Assembly (NCBI GenBank): GCA_020081605.1
Contig: JAHREC010000018.1
Location: 2,046,001 to 2,110,000, forward strand
Reading direction: 5' to 3'
Origin: Albifimbria verrucaria
Taxonomy: Eukaryota; Ascomycota; Sordariomycetes; Hypocreales; Stachybotryaceae
Length of the DNA: 64,000 nt
This document shows positions 23,859 to 36,311 of the stretch, piece after piece (position 1 is the stretch's first letter; every line of letters begins with the position of its first letter). Made by a program: the position numbers and the translations under genes. The notes beneath the pieces are model-generated. The model had not been told where the DNA came from. It ran no database searches and saw only the letters and a list, made by a program, of their open reading frames with translations.

Positions 23859-24421
23859 ATGGGTTCCGTCGTGATTCCTCATCTCAACTCCGGCTGGCAT
23901 GTCGACCAGGCCATCCTCAGTGAAGAGGAGCGCTTGGTTGTGATCAGATTCGGCAGAGATTGGGATGCTGGGTGCATGCGCCAGGACGAAGTCCTCTACA
24001 AGATCGCCGACAAGGTCAAGAGTTTCGCGGTCATTTACGTCTGCGATATCGACCAAGTCCCTGATTTCAACCAGATGTATGGTAAGTTGTCGACTCGTCC
24101 CCACGCTATGCCCCCGATCTCCGTGGCTAACTGAGTGCTTACAGAGCTTTATGATCCTTGTACCATCATGTTCTTCTTCCGTAACAAGCACATCATGTGT
24201 GATTTCGGAACCGGTAATAACAATAAGTTGAACTGGGTCCTGGAAGACAAACAGGAACTGATCGACATCATCGAAACCATCTATCGTGGTGCCAAGAAGG
24301 GCCGTGGTCTGGTCGTCAGTCCTAAGGGTATGTCGTTTCATTTACATTGCCCCATGGCCTTGATTCGTTGTAACCAGAGACTAATATGCTTACAGACTAC
24401 TCTACCCGTCACCGCTATTAA
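23859..24421 (+). CDS. DIB1: U5 snRNP protein Dib1/Dim1 (thioredoxin-like 4A)
   Basis: This small thioredoxin-fold component of the U4/U6.U5 tri-snRNP is needed for pre-mRNA splicing. Three exons (23859-24081, 24145-24327, 24396-24421) join in frame with GTAAGT/GTATGT donors and ACAG acceptors. They give a 143-residue protein, the normal length of the family. It starts MGSVVIPHLNSGWHVDQAIL, contains FGRDWDAGCMRQDE and FFFRNKHIMCDFGTGNNNK, and ends YSTRHRY. There are no frame breaks. It converges on MOR2, with about 420 bases between the stops. Confidence 0.97.
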
Positions 24422-24842
24422 GATACGCAGGGCGTGGCCATCACCCGGCCTGCCTTCTAAGTGCTACGATATTACGAGAATGATTACTATGGTGTTTACG
24501 AGTCCTCATCAATATGGGCAGATCGTATACTTGGGATTGAGAGAGGGTTGGTCTCACAAACTCAGAGCTCATATTATCTCAAGAATGCTAATCTCTAAAT
24601 TTAAGACTGTGATGGGCCAAGTTCAAAACACAGGTACGCCAGTTTCGCCTACTGTGCCCATGTCTGTAACCATCCTTGCTTCCAAAAAAGCCGCTGAGGC
24701 TGTTCAATATCCAGTCTCGCCGCGAGATGTAAATTACTACCTCCAAACATACACAATCCATTTCACTCCAGCCTTACATACACACAATATTTCGTTCATT
24801 AAATGCAACTGTAAATACACTACTGAGCATGTACTCATGCCA
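24422..24842. other. Intergenic, convergent 3' ends of DIB1 and MOR2
   Basis: 420 bases without a supported gene. They should hold both 3' UTRs. Confidence 0.55.
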
Positions 24843-27800
24843 CTAGAGCATATCACCCTGTCCAGTTTTTGTAGTGGGGAAGGGAAGTTTCGTAGTCAGC
24901 CTAGATGCCGGCTGAGGTGGTGCTTTGTCGCGCTGGCGCTCATCCCTCGACCTGCTAGCGAACCGGCGAAGGCCTGCACGCTGCCCTTGACTTGGTGCTG
25001 GTGCCACTTGCCCAGGGGCCTGAGGTTTGATTATGCTTTCCAACGAGAAAGCACTTTCTATATGCCCAGCACCCGGGCGTTCATCGTCCACGTCTGAGAA
25101 CCCGCCAGAGAGATATTCCTCATCTGATGCTATATCCGTCATAGAAAAGCTATGAGAAGGTGGTGCAGAAGGTGACGTGATTGAACAGGAATGCAGTCCT
25201 GGGCGCGTCGGTATGCTTGGGCTGAAGGCACCTGGTGTCATTGTATTTAAGCTGACGTCTCTTGCGCTCATAGGCGGCCGATCAGCAAAAGGGTTTTGAA
25301 ACGGTAGATTGTTAGATGCCTCATGTAAAATGGGAAGAATTTGTTCATCGTAGAGCCGTGCTCCTGTTTCAAAAGATTCCGGTGCGTACTCCGTGATAGT
25401 CAGTGACGAACGCCCATCGTCATCGGTTGTTGGACTCGATGGCTCGTCAAAGAAGTCATCCAGGCTATCAAGCCTCGTAACTAAATCACTTGCGGACCCA
25501 TCTCCACGGCCTTCGTCAGACATCATAGTGTTTGCTCGTTCGGGTACGTCGAAGTAGTCATATGGGAAGTCGTCCGTATGGAATTCGACATCTGGTGTAG
25601 GCGTGGCCTCCATCGCTGCACCTTCGACGCTTTGGCACATGTAGAAGGCTGCATGAATGTTTGCTCTGGTCATTTCAGTCTTCTTCGCTGGCATCGGTAT
25701 AGCCCAACCAGACGCCTCTGGTATGCCGAAAAGGCTCTGGGTACGCTCGTATTCTTTGCGGATAGCTTTGGATGTAGAACGTGTCATGCTCATCCTCAAA
25801 TGATGCTTATCCATGTGGCTCCCAGACATGGTCATGATATTATCAAGTACCTGCAAAGCCTGCATACAGAACTCTGTCTGCAACAATCGGAGGAGAGGGA
25901 TATAAGATCCGAGCCATGCCCAGCAATTTCCGGATTGCGCATGTCTACTTCTCGGATAGCGATGCACAGAATGCGCATAGTTTGTATCTTGACCCACGAG
26001 AGCGAATTAGTGAGCAGGCCGACGAGGAAGGTAATCATCTTCAAGTCCATGTTTGGTAAGTAATATTCTCGAATAGCAACGAATAGCTGTTCCAAGAAGT
26101 CGCCGCTATCTTCATGTTTTCCGGAGGCGTATTCTTCAAGGGTGGCGGCCAATGCCGCAAGCCCTTGATGGTCTGCTTCATCAGCAAGGAGGCTTGCACT
26201 GTTCCGAACTGCCTCGCTGGGGTTCCCACGTTCAAGTTCATTTAAAAATCTAGGGAAATTGGCCAGTACTGAAAAGAAAAGCCGGTCATCCCCACCTATC
26301 AAGTTATCTTCGGGTAATTGGATCAGTTTGTCCAGTGTGTCAAGGGTCGGCTGCCAGCACAGGGAAGATCTCAACCCCTTGTGCAACAGAGGCTGTATGC
26401 CTTCGAAGGAGCCGTCCCAATGAGGTGGCTTGCCCTCCATCACAATTCTTCTCACTGTGGGTGACTGGAAGTCGATCTTGGCGAGAAGTTCATTCAGCAT
26501 CTCTACCGCTTCTAGGAACTCTCTTTCGTTGATCGATTCGAGACATGCGCAAGTTGTCCACAGCAATTGGGGAAAGGCAAGAATATCATCAGCCTCGAGC
26601 TTGACAATGAGTGTTTTCAGCGTTGTTAGAATTTCCATGGAGAAAGACTGAATTTCCGGATCTTCATCAGCGATTGTGTTGGATAAGCGGGCAAGCATGT
26701 CGCCCAGCATGTATTGGTCGATTGATCCTAGCACGCATCGGAAGATTTGAAATGAGCGACATGCCAGATGCCTAACTGGACAGGAGGTAGCCCAGGTCAG
26801 AGACAAGCGACCCCATTGCTCTTTGATACCAGGGAACTGGAGTTCGAAAGTCTTGACAACTTCGGCTGTCAAGTGCTCCATGCTTGGCGGAACCTTGTTA
26901 TCATGATCATCGACTTTTCCGTTGCTGTCCTCATAGCTCCAGACTACGGAACGATCATGGCGACGGACAAGGTCCACCAAGTCTTCGATCGACCGCTTTT
27001 GTATATCTTGTACATCGTCATCAATCCGCGAAATGATAAGTTCGTGGATCAAATGCACAAGCATTTCACGAGCTTGCTCTTGAACAAGCGGTGTGTAATG
27101 GTCCCAAAGTACAGTAACCACCTGCAGTAAAAGCGGAATGTTGTCTTGTGAGAGATTTACTGGAGATACCATCAAATCAACAAGGAGAATCAGAGATAGC
27201 TGCCCCAACGAAAAACCTGCTTGCTTCGTCCCCACGGGGAGTGCATCTGCTAGGTCTGCGCAGTATGGTAGGAGATTGATATCAGGAGGGGAGGCACAGC
27301 TTCCTTTTTCTCATTCGGGACCATTGCTTTAGGATTGATTTGCATGAGCAAAAACTCAACAACTTTAATGCCAGGCGTGCTGTTCGTAGTAGAAAGGAAA
27401 ACGACGATTTGTTTCGCATACTCAACAAAGTTCTGTTCGCGCCTCTCGAAGCACAGTTGCATGATGAAATCCAAGACGAGGCGAACATTCCCTGGATAAG
27501 GACCAGTTGCAAGAGCTTGCCATAAAGCTTGAACTTCATTGTGCAGGGCGCCACTGGATTTGATAGTCAGTTCCAGGAGATTCGCAAGGAGGACGTAGGA
27601 CTGAGCTGTAGGGCCTCCGTTCGGGTCAAGTTTCAGCTCTATAGACTGGATCCAAGGAAGTACAACAGCCACAACGTTTCTCTGTGCCACCGGCTGCAAA
27701 TCCTTAAAGTATAAGGTAAACTCTGAGAAGACATGAAATGCCAGTTCCGTATAATGACTGGCCAGCCTCTTGGATATTTCAAATTGTGCCAGCTTGTAGA

Positions 27801-30800
27801 CCGCTTGGGTTTTGTCCGAGATGCTGATATCAAAGTCCTGAATCTTCGAGTTTCGTTGCTGTGGGCCCTCCAAAGAACGCAGCAATGCAGATGATTTCGA
27901 TCTGATGTCGCTCTGGTCGTTGCCCAGCATAAACAGACATAGGCCAAGCACTTTCCAAAAGGGAGAAGGATAGTTGATCTGCTCTTGGAAAACCTGGAAA
28001 ACAACGACAAAATAACTTTCCAATACCTTTGGAACATCAGCCAAATAGCATCGCGCAATGCAGTGCTCGAGCAGGTAGGGATACTCTTGGTTATGGAGTA
28101 CCAAATTTACCAAGGCCCTGCGACCGATAACATTCATGCGGTCACTACCCGAGTTAAAGATGGCTTCGATCCAGGCTAACATGCGTCGAATGTCAAACTG
28201 CAAAGTGACACCACTTTCAGTAGTTATACTGATTGGACCGCCGCAAAGAGCAGCCATAGCGCTCAGTGCTGCGGTTCTGAGGTTCCGCTTTTCAATTTCC
28301 ATTGCAGCTGTCACAGTTCCTCTCTCGCCAAGGGCTTGTTGGTCGATCAAAGATTGGCGCATCGTATCCTCCCGTGCCCGGATTTGCATTTGGTTCGGCG
28401 AAAATCCGCACCAGTCCTCCATAAGTGAAAATGCGGACTTGCGCGACTCAAAAGTCATCCACCGCGAAGGGTCCTTTGTCTTATTAATTCCTTCAAACAG
28501 CGCCTCCATAAGACCGCAGTAGTGTCGCCTCAGTTTCTGAAATTCCCAATCCATCTGAACTTCACCGTCCATAAGAAACAGCTTTAGGTCTTTAGTATAC
28601 GCAGTTAGGATACTAAGAAAGAACTCGGACTGATAAACTTCCGGCTTTTTGAGAAAATGTGATGTAAGTTTGAAAACATGTGTAATCTCAGTTCTTAACA
28701 AATCCATCTTGCGGTTTCGTTTTGGACTACTGTTTGTACGCTGGTGGATCCGGGCGCGTGCCTCATCATTGCAACGCGAAGCTTGCCCTTGAAGCTCTTC
28801 AAGCAGGGTCCTGTATACATGGATGTTTATGGAGCCCATGGCAACAACGACAGCATCTCGAACCGAGGCCGACGATACAGATAAGAGAGGTATGAGGTAC
28901 TTGAACAATGTTCGTGCAGTCACAATCTTATCCGTCGAGCTAGGCTTTGACGCCTTCCTAGAGTGCTGAGGATCGTTGGTCGGCTTTAGAGGGGTACTCC
29001 CAGAGTCTGCAAGCGTTGTGCAGGCAAATATAAGATATAACTTCCACTGCTCCACCATGATTTCCGGCTGTGCAGCAGGCGATCGAGCCGGTCCACGGGA
29101 GCCACTGCCCTCAGCGCCATAGTAAAGACCTCGACTAGGTTCTGACAGAAATACAATTGATTTGTACATCTGTAGAATTCTGTTGCACACAAGATCCCTA
29201 CCAATAGTAACAGTGAAAGGACATTTATCGTACGCAATTCGGATCAGATTTGGAAAAATCTTGAACCAAAGTGTGGCATCATAAGATACATCGCTTGTGC
29301 AGAGTTCGACAACAGCGCCCTTGTTGTTGGCATTCTGCAGACCTCTTTGCAGTCGACTTCTTTCGGCGACCGATAGATGCTCATCATCGAAGTTCATGAT
29401 GTCGTCAGAATCGTTTTCCAATATATGTATAAGTCTGGCCGAATCCTTTTCTTCTGACAAGTCTTTTCCCAGGGCTTTGTCAAATTCCGTGATAAGACGC
29501 AAGACCGTTATAGCGTAGTAGCGTACGCGGCGGGATTGGGAGCAGAGGAAAAACAGACCATGCGCTTCTGCTTGATCAACCTCAGCCCATATGCTAGATA
29601 GGTCGAGCTTCAGACCCCTTTGTCAGTAGGTCCGGATCCATTTCCATCCGAAGCAGCCTCACGACTCTTTTGCTTGATCTCTTCGATCCAGATTTGTAGC
29701 AGCTCCACATAAAGGCGCAGGGTGCTCTCGATGTGTCCTGGACCAAGCATCCCACCATCCGACATGGTAGAATATCTATCGTCAAAATTGAAGATGAAGC
29801 GTGCAAATCCCATTGTGACTTGCTGTGCATGGGCATGCCTGGCGATAGCCTTGAGAGAGTTGGCTGATGAGTCTGCAATATTGGATTGAACGTGAGCTGT
29901 GCCTGTGCACAATAAGTTGATCAAGGAGTTAAAGGGCATTTCAACGGAAAGACACCGAGGCAATGCTTGCACAGCTACGTGGAGAAGTTCGTAAAAGGCC
30001 TGTTTCTGGTCGGTGGCATTTTGGTGGTCATCGCGGCGTGAAAAGTTGAACGTCTCTGTGATTGGCGTCTTCGGACCAGAACTGCTGAACTTCTCATCTA
30101 GAACTGCTTGACCGCCGAAAGTGTTGTCACAAACGATGGTGATTTTCCCCAAAATCTCGCAAAATCGCAAGTAGTACTCCCTCACTCCATCGCTCAGAAC
30201 GTGTGTAAGAACAGGTCGCGAAATAATCTCTTCCTTAGGCTCCGGTGTTGACGGCGATGATATTGAGGCTTGGTGTGATGTCCAAATTGGCGATAAAGGT
30301 AGGCGCTCGGCTGGCGGGGATGACTTGTAAACTTGTGGGAAAGGCGGCTGCCCTTGCTCACCCTTCTCCAGATCCGTCATAATGGTAAGGAAAGCTCGAA
30401 TACCAACAACGATTCGATCAGGATCTAGCTGTTCCACCTTTAGTTCTTTATTGGTTGTGAAAAGTTCGGCATTGATCAACGGGAATATGACATTCCTGAA
30501 GCAATATTCGGGATATTTAAAGCCAACTATGCGAATAATCTGGATGAGAGGTTCTGTTACAGCCAAATCTGTTGCATTCAAGCTTCTTCTTGAAGTAGGT
30601 AAGACCAACTTCATCACATCGTCAAGTTTTCGCATTGAGCTTTGAAGGCTGTCATCTGTCCGGTAGAGGTAGGTCCAGACTAAGCGAGACAAGACTTGTA
30701 AGCACAGAACCTTGGTAGCCCGGTCTTTTACTTTAGTTTGCAGGGAGAGAATAAGCTGTAGCCATTGTGAACTGAAGTTATCTGGCGTTGAGACACAAAG

Positions 30801-32934
30801 GAGTGTTGCAGTAAGAGGAAAGGCGACAGGCCAATGCCTAGGTTTAATAAACATTTGGGCCAGACGGGGCCCTATAGCGGCGAGGACTTCAGCCCATTTT
30901 GGATGCATGAGGTGACTATTGCTGGCCTTTGCGGCAATTCGGAGGAGAAGGGTTTCGATTATGTGACAGAAAGCGGTCTTCACTTTCTGGCCATGAGACC
31001 TGGTGAAGAGGCGACCCATGGAAATGAGGAAGTCGCATGATTGCTCCCAAGCGGTCTCAGGCGTAATCTTTAGTCGTAAGAATTTCATTCCACCAAGCAC
31101 CAATTCCATTTTCCCTTCCATGTCACGAGAGGAAGATGACGTTGGGCTTTTGGCGACTCTTTCTTGGAGGCATCCATCGAGGTCCTCAATGAATCGACGC
31201 GTAACACCGACGAAGTTGATATCGCTCATGTATCCGAGGAGCTGCGCAAAAAGGTTCCAGTTTGCCATTTTGAGAGGGAAACCATTAGTTGTTCGGCATC
31301 CGCAATCTTCAGTTGGCCAAAAATGATGCTCTCTAGTTTGTCTTCCATCTCTGGGGTAATGGATGCAAGATTACTCTGGCATATGACTTCAAGAAGGACT
31401 CGGCACAAAATGTAGATAGAAACAGTGGATCGTCGTTCAGCTTGTGCCACGAATTCCTGTTTACTTGTCCCTGTACTCGTGTTACCAAAGCCGCCTTCCG
31501 AGCCGGCGGAACCCAATGGACCACCAGGTTCGGTATTTCGTCGTAGGAGAGGGCCACCTGGCAATGCGCCTCGCGATTGCTGCAGCTGGCTGCGGGCTTC
31601 GTTGGCGGCGTCGCTCTTGCTTTTCCTCCACAGCATCATAGAATCAATAAGAGCTTTGGGTTTGGGGCTCGCAATATGACCAAGAGCAACAATGAGCTGA
31701 TCAAATGCAGGGTCAGCACCATGGCCACAAATACGCTCGATTTTTGGCTCTGGGTCAAAAGGCTCAGCGACGCATTCACTCAATTTCTCCTCGGCTTGAG
31801 CGATAAACTACGCAGCATTGTCAGTATTGAAAGAAATATGCATATTAGGACGACGGTACTGACCGAAGTAAACAATACATGCAAGGCATATTCGCCAACG
31901 GTCTTCTGCTCATCTCTCTGGTGGCGAGACGAATGAGAGTGGTTATGCGCATGGTCTCGTCTTGACCTGCTTTGCATTCTTTCCACCTTACGCTGGGTAG
32001 ACCCATGCGAAGGAATGTCAGCGGCGGAACCGGTTCGCTCCAGGGCCGGCGTACTGGCATTCGATAACGAGCCGGACAAGGCCGTTGGAGGTCGAGAGCC
32101 GTGGCTGCTATCGGCCTCCAACCGGGCCGCGACAGACTGCATATCTGGTCGATCCATTCCCGCACCGGCGGCGGCGATGATCCGCGGGCTCAGAGGGCTG
32201 GACGAAGTGCTTGCTAGACTGCCATTCCTTGAATGTTGGTAGCCGTGGACAATAGAAGTCTGCCGGTGGTGGCCGTAGGTTGCGCTCTTAGGATCCACAA
32301 CCCTTTCAACCACTCCTCCAAGTCCTGCGCGTGTATGAAGGGCGTGTAGTCGGGGTGAGGTGACGGCCGAAGGCGGTTGGGAAACCTTTTCGATGGACGA
32401 ATCGCGGGAATGTGACTGCAATCGCGAAGAGGCAGGGTCGAGTCCTGCTATAGGGCGAATCGTTTGGCCCCAGTTGACTTCGTCCTCATCATGTTCATCA
32501 AGCCTCGACACCGAGCGGGACGAGAGCTTGGTCGGATCCTGCAGGTGGTCCGGAATTGTCTGGGACGGGACTATGGTGGAGAGGGAGAATTAGCAAGAGA
32601 ACCTATGTAAGCACCAGGCCGCGGCTATGACATCGTAGCGCAACGAGCAGGTGCTAGATTTTTGCTGCAGCGCCAGCGGCCAGAGCTGCCGATATGGGGC
32701 AGGTAGGGAGGTAGGCAGGCTGGAGATAGAGCAACAATCCTCAAGCACTTACCCATCTCGAAAGGGGTCGATCCCTGAAGTCCCATGATCGGGCAAGTCT
32801 AAGGCATTCGGCGTATAGAAAGGCGTCGCAGATAGCGAGCCCAAGTCCAAGTGTGGCTGCTTGTCGTTGCAATGTAAAGGTAGGATTGGGAATTGGCCTT
32901 GGGGTGTGATTGGCGGTGGTGGTGGCCTAGCCAT
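24843..32934 (-). CDS. MOR2: Cell morphogenesis protein MOR2/PAG1 (Furry family)
   Basis: This giant HEAT/armadillo-like scaffold (Furry; yeast Tao3/Pag1, S. pombe Mor2) works with the NDR/Orb6 kinase in the RAM/MOR pathway of polarity and cell separation. The ATG at 32934 starts MARPPPPPITPQGQFPILPL, and STGIDPFRD-like and VGEYALHVLFTS follow. Introns are 32571-32752 and 31808-31863. The conserved body then reads with WNLFAQLLGYMSDINFVGV, RIVGFKYPEYCFRNVIFPL and PFWKVLGLCLFMLGN. A disordered Ser/Asp-rich C-terminus ends at TAG 24843. The length is about 2,600 residues, normal for the family. One-base breaks occur near 31275, 29620, 27265 and 25905, and possibly at the first splice junction. 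Confidence 0.95.
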
Positions 32935-35066
32935 GTACCTTACCCTTTCCTGACATCAGGGACCGACAGACAAACAGAGCCACCGGTGAGGGGGTCATGG
33001 TCATGGTCTTGAGAGCGTGGAGAAACACCAACCACTGCTTGAGCACGGACGTCCGGTGGACAAATAGTCTGCATTCTGTCTACCTATTTATCGGAAGAGT
33101 CAAGTGACCAGGAGACTGCAATTTTATGGGCGGCTGGTACACTTGGAGCAGCCATTTCCACATGCCCTTTACCTACTTACTCGATGGGCAGATAGGTACC
33201 TGCACGATAGGCACTCAGAAAACCCAAAGCCTTTTGTTAGTGCACATGTACTGCACTGACCCTGACCCATATGCTCAGTATGCCGCCAGCATGTCATTCT
33301 CAGGGACTGACCGGCTGGGCGGAGAATGGGGCGGGAAAGCGCGCAGCGAACCTGTCAAACACCAATCTTTGGCTTTTCCATGCAGCCTGCAAGGGTCACA
33401 GCGAGCGAATGGCCGTCGCTCAGGCGCTATTGGCTGCCAGGAAAGGGGCATCATTGCTAGCGGATCTTGGGTGACGGTGACGGTGAGCGCCCAGATCCGG
33501 CGGCCAATCGTGGAAGTGGAAACATGTTTTTGCTGTCGCCCTTTGCACACGGCACACAAAGGTACTAAGATAGGTCAGGTAATAGGTAAGGTACAGACAG
33601 TACTCTGTACAGTACGGTACTTCCTTCAAATGCCAATAGTATCTACCTACCTACCTTACTCAAGGCACGCGAAGAACAAAGGCAGATATCGACATGACCA
33701 GAATCGCAAGCCATCTTGCTACCTTCCTACTCATCTCATCCACCATCCATACAGTACTGTCGCTTCTCACCGGACTTGTTGTATTTAGATCGCGCATGGT
33801 CAATATCAATTCCGCATGTCATTTCAACCTTTGCCGCCGACTGCATTCCGGCCACCAACCCTTTGCCGGGACGGACAGCTTGGGATCTGCAGATATAGTA
33901 ATGAATTAATCTCTGTACTACCAGCTTTTGACAAGATAAGCGGATAAACCCATGCTAGGCCATCCTCGTTGGCCTGGGTATTCATGTATCCGCAGCTGGT
34001 CCGCCTAACACGTGGATGGGCCGTTGACTACCCGTCGTGTCGCGCGTATTCAGACGAATTGTAAGGCCTAAACCCGCCGAAAACGACAGCATCTCTCGTA
34101 ACCGCAAAATAAATAAGCGATGCATATAAATCAGCTGATTCCCTATAAAAGGATCGCATTCTCTATCCTCGATGCCGCTAGCATAGGATGGGACCAGGGG
34201 TCTAGCTACCCATGATCGTTCGATGTAAACATTTCTTCCACGCGTTTCCATACATCTTGACACGCCAAATGTTTGGACTCGGGCTCGTTTCGATTGATCG
34301 ATTGACGAGGGACACAGCATGCCTGCAAACATGACCATCATCCAAGACGGTTTGGGTCCATCAGCCCAAAATCGACGAAGTTACAGAGTGTTGTGGAATG
34401 GGCCCAGGAGGCCTTAAGGGACATGACGGATTCAAGGGCCATGCTAGTCCAAAACGCTGTAGCCACGAACCCCACAGCGACGGTAGATCATGGGTTTGCT
34501 CGATGCGTTACCACTGTGTCGTCGCTCAACCCATGCCAGTGGAGTCCACGATGGGCTGAATTGGTGGTGGATGTTGACTTTATCCTCGATTGCCAACGCT
34601 GTGTTGCAACGGCGAGATCTGTGTTTGGAAATAGGCCTAGTCCATTGGACACGGTGAGTGAATCAGTGGTGTTTTTTTGGCATGTGAAAGGCACTTTCGT
34701 TCGATACCTTACCCTACAGTCATGTTCCGACTACCGAAAGAACCGGAGCTCCAAAAGATGTTCCCAACATACAGTACGCGGGGCGAAGCGAGGCGGAAGG
34801 ATCCAGTTCATCACTTCGGGGACCTCGGAGCGTCCCTTGGCTACGGCATTTCCTCCCCAAGATAAGGTAGGCGATCGTCCCCAGTCCCGAGACAAACGGC
34901 AAACGAGTATTACTACATTCTTACTCACCTAGCTTGCTTCACTTGCCCAGGACCAAGACCACTACCCGCCTTTGTCTACTGGCGTGTCACAGCTTCAAGC
35001 CGCTGATGTAGCGTGATAGGGCGAGACAAGATCAGGTTCACCAAGATTCCTCAAGCCAAGCCAGAG

Positions 35067-35106
35067 CGTCTGTCATATTTTAGTTACGTCTGTCATATTT
35101 TAGTTA
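35067..35106. repeat. Perfect 20-bp tandem duplication
   Basis: The unit cgtctgtcatattttagtta occurs twice back to back (35067-35086, 35087-35106) with no mismatch. It is probably a recent slippage or repair duplication, or an assembly join. Confidence 0.9.
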
Positions 35107-35987
35107 GAGTTGCTGCACTTGATCGCGAGAGCAATGGCATCGCATCTGCGGCTGATCATTATCGCAGCGTCCCATCTCTGTCCATCGGTTGTAGTGCACG
35201 CGTTGAAGTTCCGTATTCGTATGTAGTGACGACCAGGACGGTGAGAAGGGCCCGGTAAGCCGCATCCGCTCGGAGGTCTCAGCCTTTTGTTCCTCTGGAG
35301 GTTGCGCATTGCTCCCACGGAACATGATGGAACAAGCCCGAACCCGTGGTAAGGGCTCCGCAAGCCCTCCGCCATGGCTGAAATGCGAGAGGTGACACGC
35401 CCGAACCAACACGCCAGGATACTGTTGGTTCCCCTCCTCGGGAGAGAGAAACACCACGCGTACGTGGGGAGGAGGGGCGTGAAGTGAATGAGGTAAGTGG
35501 TGAAGCCTAGTGCCTGACGATGAGGGCGGCCGGCAGGGGCTTTAGCGTACCTCGAAGATGCCAGGTAACTACTTGGGGCCGCTGTGATGCGATTGATTTG
35601 ATTGTGTGAGATGGCTCGTTTCCTACACACCTCAACCAAAGCCGGACCCGAACCGGACCGGTCTATCGCCGCTGATTAGGTGCTAAAGTCATTGTCGGAG
35701 AGGAAGAGCCATTAGAAAGTGGTGGGCCTGGAAAATGTCAAGCCCCCAAACCCCGGTCACTATAGTGTTAGGCTTGTCCCATCCCATGGCCTTGCAGGGC
35801 ACATCGAGACACCGTGGACTGACTTCGTTCTACGGCTTCATCCTACCGTCTCCTTTTTAAAAATTTAACAACCCGCCTCCCTTCTTCGCTTCCCGCGCCT
35901 TTCACCTGCTCGCGCTAGCTTCCTGACGTCAAGCTGTAGCCAAGGTCGAGGGTGCTCCTCCGCCACCCTGCGCTTGTCGGTTAGTAG

Positions 35988-36113
35988 GTAAGGCAAGGTA
36001 CATGCGCCGTCCTTTATCATTGGGCCTCCCACCAGCCGAGCCCCGGCCCCTCGTCTCTCTGAGCGCATTCGTATTGAAATGTAACCTCACATGCTGACAA
36101 TCGTGTTTTCCAG
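35988..36113 (+). other. Candidate 5'-UTR intron of CPR1
   Basis: The donor GTAAGG at 35988, a CTGAC branch-like site at ~36094 and the acceptor TTTTCCAG ending at 36113 would remove 126 nt from the leader before the ATG at 36312. Inferred from splice signals only. Confidence 0.35.
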
Positions 36114-36311
36114 AATCACTACCCACTCTCTCGATCGCCGCTTCAAGTGCGTTCTCGAGAGCTTCTCTCCTCGCCCTCCTCTCCTTGTTCTTCTTCTTCT
36201 TTCTTCTTTCACATCGCCAAATCTCAACCGTGCCTCTCTCGCCATACGGCTGCCCCGCGTCTGCCTCGTCTCTTCTCCCTCGGAGCCCAGCCTGCGCACG
36301 CCGTCGTCAAC

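Larger units (their letters stand above)
32935..36311. other. Divergent intergenic region MOR2 / CPR1
   Basis: About 3.4 kb with no supported gene. Seen in it: ACAGTACTCTGTACAGTACGGTAC at ~33596-33620, CTACCTACCTACC at ~33645, a perfect 20-bp tandem duplication at 35067-35106, and a pyrimidine-rich leader at 36160-36300 before the CPR1 start. Confidence 0.5.

Noticed and set aside
33126..33788. 220-codon ORF in the MOR2/CPR1 gap
   Set aside because: Translation is compositionally random and includes intergenic TACAGTAC repeats.
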